DNA from: Brevibacterium sp. S22
GTDB lineage: Bacteria > Actinomycetota > Actinomycetes > Actinomycetales > Brevibacteriaceae
DNA length: 64,000 nt
Assembly (NCBI RefSeq): GCF_004745485.1
Contig: NZ_RHFG01000014.1
Span: 1 to 64,000 of the forward strand
Direction: 5' to 3'
Positions 59,655 through 64,000 of the stretch are shown here, piece by piece. The notes below the pieces were generated by a model. That model was not told where the DNA came from. It saw only the letters and a list, made by a program, of their open reading frames with translations, and made no database searches. Position numbers and translations under genes: made by a program. The number at the start of each line of letters is the position of its first letter. Position 1 is the first letter of the stretch.

Positions 59655-60827
59655 ATGAAGACACCGGCCCGCACACCCGAAGACATCATCGGAATCATCC
59701 CCCACAATCTGGGCTACACCCCGCGGCGCAGTCTCGTCGCCGTCATCGTCGGCACCGAGAAGAATGGTGGCCAGGCCAGTTCGACGACGCTGCGCATCGA
59801 CTTCGACCGGGAGAGCGCGGCACAGACTCTGGCCGAAGGCGGCGGCTGGTACGCCGACCTCATCATGCGCGCCTGCACGGTCACCGGCGTCTTCCTCGTC
59901 CTCTACGACGATGACTACCAGCCGATCAGTGCCTTCGGGGCCGGTGCCGACTCCGAATACGCCGAGGTCCACCGTGGCCTCATCCGGGCGGCGATCGACG
60001 AACTGGCCGTGGCATTCGCCGCCAGAAGCGTCGACACGCTCAGTGCTTGGTGGGTCAATCAGGACCACTTCGGGCGCATCGATGAGGACGGATACGACTG
60101 CACACCACTGATCGAGGCGACCACCTCGGCGTGTGCCACGGAACTCGTCGCCGGCGGATCCAATCCGGTCGCCGACCCCGAGGATCTGGTCATCTCCCCG
60201 ATGCCGGCCGAGGCCTTTGCCGACAGTCGCCGTGGACATGCTCAGGAGTGGATGGGCACCGATGAGGCCTTCACGATCCTCGCCGACGTCTATCCGCGGC
60301 TGGAAACGATGCGACACGAGGACGAACCGTTCGACAAGGTGCGCATCCACGACCTGATGGACCTGCCGACCGTGATGGCATTCGATACCCTGCTCGTCGA
60401 GATCTGGTCCCGTGACGCCGTTGAGATGATCCTCAGCTTCGACCACCCCGACTTCCCGCCCTCCCTGGTCAGGGAACTCGACGGCGACGGACTCTGTGCG
60501 ATGAGCCGACGCGTCGTGGCCCAGACTCACGCCGCCCAGCAGCTCGTCGGACTCTCATCCCGAGCACCCCAGCCGCGAGACATCCTGCTCACCATCGCCT
60601 TCCTCAAGGTCTATCTGCAGGCCGGACACCCGCAGGCACGCGCCAACACCTATGCCGTCATCGCCTGGTTCGAATGGGCATTGGGCGGGTCGACGATGGC
60701 GCTGAATTATGCGCTGGCCGCCGTCGAACTCGAATCCGAGCACGGTCTGGCCGAACTCATCATCAGTGCTGTGAACATGGGGTGCCTGCCTCGGTGGCTG
60801 ACGGAGACGCAGCGTTCGACCATCTGA
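59655..60827 (+). CDS. DUF4192 family protein
   Basis: A 390-residue protein with the DUF4192 N-terminus (TPEDIIGIIPHNLGYTPRRSLVAVIVG) and C-terminal helical region (DILLTIAFLKVYLQAGHPQARANTYAVIAWFEWALGG is split over about 305-345). DUF4192 is actinobacteria-specific, of unknown function, and often lies close to sigA. AAGGAGGA at 59643-59650 is the most complete ribosome site in the window, suggesting strong translation. The open frame upstream of 59655 is not family-like. Confidence 0.87.
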   Translation: MKTPARTPEDIIGIIPHNLGYTPRRSLVAVIVGTEKNGGQASSTTLRIDFDRESAAQTLAEGGGWYADLIMRACTVTGVFLVLYDDDYQPISAFGAGADSEYAEVHRGLIRAAIDELAVAFAARSVDTLSAWWVNQDHFGRIDEDGYDCTPLIEATTSACATELVAGGSNPVADPEDLVISPMPAEAFADSRRGHAQEWMGTDEAFTILADVYPRLETMRHEDEPFDKVRIHDLMDLPTVMAFDTLLVEIWSRDAVEMILSFDHPDFPPSLVRELDGDGLCAMSRRVVAQTHAAQQLVGLSSRAPQPRDILLTIAFLKVYLQAGHPQARANTYAVIAWFEWALGGSTMALNYALAAVELESEHGLAELIISAVNMGCLPRWLTETQRSTI

Positions 60828-60925
60828 GGACTCGGCGAGCGGGAACAGTCTTGCGGGTCCCAGTGTTCTCATGGGCAGACCGGGCGGATCGCCTCGGAGT
60901 CTTCTGGGGCCGATTCGCAAAGCCG

Positions 60926-60951
60926 GGAATAACGTGAGAAAATTAAGCGTT
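60926..60951 (+). promoter_or_regulatory. SigR/SigH-type promoter motif upstream of sigA
   Basis: GGAAT (60926-60930), exactly 18 bases, GTT (60949-60951). This is the consensus of thiol-oxidative-stress ECF sigma factors (SigR of Streptomyces, SigH of mycobacteria); the Streptomyces hrdB gene has such a promoter. Transcription would start near 60958, about 118 bases before the sigA GTG. No clear housekeeping promoter was identified in the 248-bp gap. Confidence 0.6.
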
Positions 60952-61075
60952 GACCCAGTCATTGCACGATGGGCGGACTATGCGTTCGCCCCGGACCGCA
61001 CGCGGACCACTTGACTTGGGTCTTAGTACTGTCCGAATGCATGGGGAAGTTTCAACGCTCGCGAAAGGTGAACAC

Positions 61076-62509
61076 GTGCCCAGAGTCGACAAGGAATCCA
61101 CAACGGTGACGGAGAAGTCGGAGGGAACGGCCGGCACGACCCCGACCGGTGGATCCAAGACCGCTGCGGCGTCGAAGTCCACTGCGAAGAAGACGACCGC
61201 CGGCGGAGCCAAGAAGGCAGCGACCGAGACAGCTGCGTCGAAGAAGACGACCGCTGCGAAGAAGACGACCGCCGCCAAGACCGCTGAGACCAAGTCGACG
61301 GCGACGAAGACCGAAGCGAAGTCGACGGCTGCTCCGAAGAAGACCACGACGAAGGCCACCGCCGCCAAGGAAGCCAAGAAGGCGACCAAGGAGAAGAAGG
61401 CCGACGACGTTATCGACACCACCGAGGAGGTCGAACCGGCTGCGGACGCCCTGGCCACAGAGGAGAGCCCCGCCGAGGCGACCGAGACGAAGAACTCGGA
61501 GGAGAAGGAGAAGAACGCCGCCGTGGCCGAGGCCGGAGGCTTCATCGTCTCCGACGCCGACGAAGAAGATGCACCTGCCCAGCAGGTCGTCTCCGCCGGT
61601 GCGACCGCTGATCCGGTCAAGGACTACCTCAAGCAGATCGGCAAGGTGGCACTGCTCAACGCCGCCGAGGAGGTCGACCTGGCCAAGCGCATCGAGGCCG
61701 GAATGTACGCCGAGCACCTGCTCGACGGCGGAGAGGTGACCGAGCCTCGCGAAACGATGGACTACAAGTGGATCATCCACGACGGTCGCATCGCGAAGAA
61801 CCATCTGTTGGAGGCCAACCTCCGACTCGTCGTGTCCCTGGCCAAGCGCTACACCGGCCGTGGAATGCTCTTCCTCGACCTCATCCAGGAAGGCAACCTC
61901 GGACTCATCCGCGCCGTCGAGAAGTTCGACTACACAAAGGGCTTCAAGTTCTCGACCTACGCCACGTGGTGGATCCGTCAGGCCATCACCCGCGCAATGG
62001 CCGATCAGGCCCGTACGATCCGCATTCCGGTGCACATGGTCGAGGTCATCAACAAACTCGCCCGCGTACAGCGCCAGATGCTGCAGGACCTCGGTCGCGA
62101 ACCGCTTCCGGAAGAGCTCGCGAAGGAACTCGACATGACGCCCGAGCGCGTCGTCGAGGTTCAGAAGTACGGTCGCGAACCCATCTCGCTGCACACTCCG
62201 CTGGGCGAAGACGGCGACTCGGAATTCGGCGACCTCATCGAGGACTCCGAAGCCGTTGTGCCCTCAGACTCGGTGAGCTTCACCCTCCTCCAGGAGCAGC
62301 TGCACTCCGTGCTCGACACGCTCTCGGAACGTGAGGCTGGAGTGGTGTCCATGCGGTTCGGACTCAACGACGGCCAGCCGAAGACCCTCGACGAGATCGG
62401 CAAGGTCTACGGCGTCACGCGGGAGCGCATCCGCCAGATAGAGTCGAAGACGATGGCCAAGCTGCGCCATCCGTCCCGCTCACAGGTGCTGCGCGACTAC
62501 CTCGACTGA
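61076..62509 (+). CDS. sigA: Principal RNA polymerase sigma factor (sigma-70, group 1)
   Basis: A 477-residue primary sigma factor. An N-terminal Lys/Ala/Thr-rich tail (about 20-115) and an acidic stretch (about 115-170) replace region 1.1. Regions 1.2 ([31 protein letters not shown] is split over about 180-212), 2 ([35 protein letters not shown]), 3, and 4 ([21 protein letters not shown]) are complete. The GTG at 61076 follows GAAAGGTG at 6 bases; in-frame starts upstream lack this. The terminator hairpin at 62548 lies between it and the convergent amidase. Confidence 0.95.
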   Translation: MPRVDKESTTVTEKSEGTAGTTPTGGSKTAAASKSTAKKTTAGGAKKAATETAASKKTTAAKKTTAAKTAETKSTATKTEAKSTAAPKKTTTKATAAKEAKKATKEKKADDVIDTTEEVEPAADALATEESPAEATETKNSEEKEKNAAVAEAGGFIVSDADEEDAPAQQVVSAGATADPVKDYLKQIGKVALLNAAEEVDLAKRIEAGMYAEHLLDGGEVTEPRETMDYKWIIHDGRIAKNHLLEANLRLVVSLAKRYTGRGMLFLDLIQEGNLGLIRAVEKFDYTKGFKFSTYATWWIRQAITRAMADQARTIRIPVHMVEVINKLARVQRQMLQDLGREPLPEELAKELDMTPERVVEVQKYGREPISLHTPLGEDGDSEFGDLIEDSEAVVPSDSVSFTLLQEQLHSVLDTLSEREAGVVSMRFGLNDGQPKTLDEIGKVYGVTRERIRQIESKTMAKLRHPSRSQVLRDYLD

Positions 62510-62547
62510 GGTTCGTCTCGACCGGTTCATCCTCGAGTCGAGGCCCG

Positions 62548-62580
62548 CGAACGCCCCTGGAGACTTCCCAGGGGCGTTCG
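62548..62580. terminator. Bidirectional terminator between sigA and the amidase gene
   Basis: CGAACGCCCCTGG (62548-62560) pairs perfectly with CCAGGGGCGTTCG (62568-62580) around a 7-base loop, in the 132-bp gap between convergent genes. Confidence 0.8.
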
Positions 62581-62641
62581 GCGTTCCCGGTCCATGACGA
62601 TGAGCTGCTCGAGGGCCGGAATCGGACACACCGTGTCCGAT

Positions 62642-63487
62642 TCAGAACCAGTCGACGATGCCGTCGAACAGGGCATCGGCGTACTTCCGCTGCCCGGACT
62701 TCGACTCCATGACCTTCGCTTCGGAACGGTTGCGCATCTCTCCGCATTCGACGATGACGGCGGGAACGGAGGCATTGTTCAACCCGGCGAGGTCCGGTCG
62801 CCGGCTGATCGCCGCCTTTCCGTAGGCCTTGTTCGCGGTGAACTCCTCGCCCATCGACTTCCCCACGGATTTCGCCAGATCCACGGAGGCCGCCTCGGTC
62901 TTCTCGTCTTCTCCGGGATCGGCCACGATGATGTGGTAGCCCTTCACCGAGCTCGACTCGCTGCCGTTGGCGTGGATGCTCACGAGCAGGTCCGCATCGT
63001 CGGCGAAGGTTCCGCGCTCATCCACACATGGCCCCACTCCCTTGTTGTCCTTACGGCTGAGGACGACCTCTGCTCCGGCGTCGGTCAGCGACGTCTTCAG
63101 CTTCTTCGCCACCGACCATGTGAAATCGGCTTCCGGATAATCCGAGTTCGTCGACGTGCCCGTGGTGTTGCACGCCTTGGTCCCGCCCCGGCCGTCCGGA
63201 ACTTCCCGATTGATCTCCTCCGGGTGCGCTGCATTGCCGCCGTTGTGCCCAGGATCGAGCGCAATGACCTTCCCCTTCAGATCCGCGTCGGCTGCCTGCG
63301 CCGAGGTGGTCTCACCCGCGGTCCCGGCATCTTCGGGACCTCCGCCGGCCGACGCCGACTGACCGGCGGTCTCAGCCCTCTCAGTCGCCTGCCCCGGTGC
63401 CGACGAGTCGTGGGAACAGGCCGTCAGACCGGGGAGGCAGAGACCAGCAGAGGCGAGGAGGCTCGGCACGAGCAGGCGATGACGCAT
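62642..63487 (-). CDS. Lipoprotein N-acetylmuramoyl-L-alanine amidase (Amidase_3)
   Basis: A 281-residue lipoprotein: signal peptide with lipobox LTAC (Cys24), Ser/Ala/Gly-rich spacer (about 25-70), then an Amidase_3 domain. The Zn ligands are seen in ALDPGHNGG (His), YPEADFTW (Glu) and LVSIHANGS (His), and the catalytic Glu in VIVECGEMRN. It would cleave the MurNAc-L-Ala bond outside the cell. A possible -10 (TATTCT, minus strand, 63553-63548) lies 60 bp upstream in the 116-bp divergent gap with parE. Confidence 0.9.
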   Translation of the reverse strand: MRHRLLVPSLLASAGLCLPGLTACSHDSSAPGQATERAETAGQSASAGGGPEDAGTAGETTSAQAADADLKGKVIALDPGHNGGNAAHPEEINREVPDGRGGTKACNTTGTSTNSDYPEADFTWSVAKKLKTSLTDAGAEVVLSRKDNKGVGPCVDERGTFADDADLLVSIHANGSESSSVKGYHIIVADPGEDEKTEAASVDLAKSVGKSMGEEFTANKAYGKAAISRRPDLAGLNNASVPAVIVECGEMRNRSEAKVMESKSGQRKYADALFDGIVDWF

Positions 63488-63574
63488 GGACCCATTGTTT
63501 CAGCTCTGCGGCAGTTCGTCCGGATCGGTTCCCGACACGACCCGCCGAGAATAGGGTCCTGAGCCCCCAGCGAT

Positions 63575-63580
63575 TAGAAT
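63575..63580 (+). promoter_or_regulatory. -10 box for the topoisomerase B gene
   Basis: TAGAAT 23 bases before the GTG start. Here a ribosome site (GAGAGGAA, 63591-63598) lies between, so this mRNA has a short leader. Confidence 0.5.
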
Positions 63581-63603
63581 TTAATCGAACGAGAGGAATT
63601 GTG

Positions 63604-64000
63604 TGGAAGACGAAAGCTACGGCGCCAGGCACCTGTCCGTCCTGTCCGGTCTTGAGGCGGTTCGCAAACGACCCGGCATGTACATCGGCACGACCGATTC
63701 CCGCGGTCTCATGCACTGCCTGTGGGAGATCATCGACAACTGCGTCGATGAGGCCCTCGGCGGTTTCGGATCCGAGATCCTCATCGAACTCGCCGCCGAC
63801 GGCTCGGTGGCGGTCACCGACAAGGGCCGCGGCATCCCCGTCGACATCGAACCGAAGACCGGCCTGACCGGAGTCGAGGTCGTCATGACCAAGCTCCACG
63901 CCGGCGGTAAGTTCGGCGGCTCGTCCTACGCCGCCTCAGGTGGTCTGCACGGTGTCGGCGCTTCGGTCGTCAACGCTCTGTCGGCACGCCTCGACGTCGA
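63604..64000 (+). CDS. parE: Type II DNA topoisomerase subunit B (ParE/GyrB-like), 5' part
   Basis: 132 codons are present before the window ends. They show the GHKL ATPase start: [21 protein letters not shown], the Mg/ATP motif [23 protein letters not shown], and the Gly-rich lid [31 protein letters not shown] GyrB paralogue or ParE next to the principal sigma gene is usual in actinobacteria (for example near hrdB), so I favour ParE, but GyrB cannot be excluded from this fragment. GTG at 63604 after GAGAGGAA; a GTG two bases earlier is out of frame. Confidence 0.88.

Overview
The window looks like chromosomal DNA of a high-GC Gram-positive bacterium (Actinobacteria, Micrococcales). Brevibacterium or a close relative is my best guess from gene content, codon use and the DNPR motif of MurE, which implies meso-DAP peptidoglycan; I could not test this by a search. 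Almost everything is core housekeeping DNA. I found no phage, CRISPR array, toxin-antitoxin pair or defence island, and no clear candidate for a wholly new multi-gene system. The interest lies in regulatory and repeat structure.

Layout. 1-4.5 kb: the 3' end of an IS3-type insertion sequence sits inside a thiolase gene, leaving a 5'-truncated remnant; it faces a convergent DUF222/HNH endonuclease gene. 4.7-11.8 kb: accessory transport and metabolism genes (MATE efflux, GNAT, amidohydrolase, DedA, a CitMHS/NhaD-like antiporter, MFS). 11.97 kb: tRNA-Pro(GGG), minus strand. 12.3-15.7 kb: gcvH, a Gln/Gly-rich FHA protein, a DUF151 nuclease and class II DAHP synthase. 15.8-21.7 kb: a block resembling the mycobacterial Rv2173-Rv2178c neighbourhood: PASTA kinase (PknL-like) co-transcribed with a LysM lytic transglycosylase, a divergent Rv2175c-type DNA-binding protein, and a polyprenyl synthase behind a small lipoprotein gene. 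21.8-29.3 kb: dinB, DUF3040, a DUF218 protein and a minus-strand moxR-DUF58-tgpA operon.

29.7-49.3 kb is a complete actinobacterial dcw cluster: mraZ, rsmH, ftsL, ftsI, murE, murF, mraY, murD, ftsW, murG, murC, ftsQ, ftsZ, pgeF, sepF, yggT, divIVA/wag31, lspA. Most genes from rsmH to ftsQ overlap or nearly touch. It is followed by an rluD-type synthase, dnaE, hisD and nrdR, a convergent HelD-like helicase, a spermidine-synthase-fold protein, DUF4192, the principal sigma factor sigA, a lipoprotein amidase, and the start of a type II topoisomerase B subunit (parE/gyrB-like) cut by the window end.

Working together, most of the window makes and shapes the wall: precursor synthesis (MurC-G, MraY), septal polymerisation (FtsW/FtsI/FtsQ/FtsL), ring assembly (FtsZ/SepF), polar growth (DivIVA), wall-sensing phosphorylation (PASTA kinase) and hydrolysis (lytic transglycosylase, amidase). 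The main second-look items are: GTGG boxes at 10-bp spacing at the mraZ promoter and a larger similar array facing the moxR operon; an exact GGAAT-N18-GTT motif before sigA; a recurrent TAGAAT-N7-start arrangement that suggests leaderless mRNAs; several exact-period minisatellites; and a stacked palindrome region between nrdR and helD.
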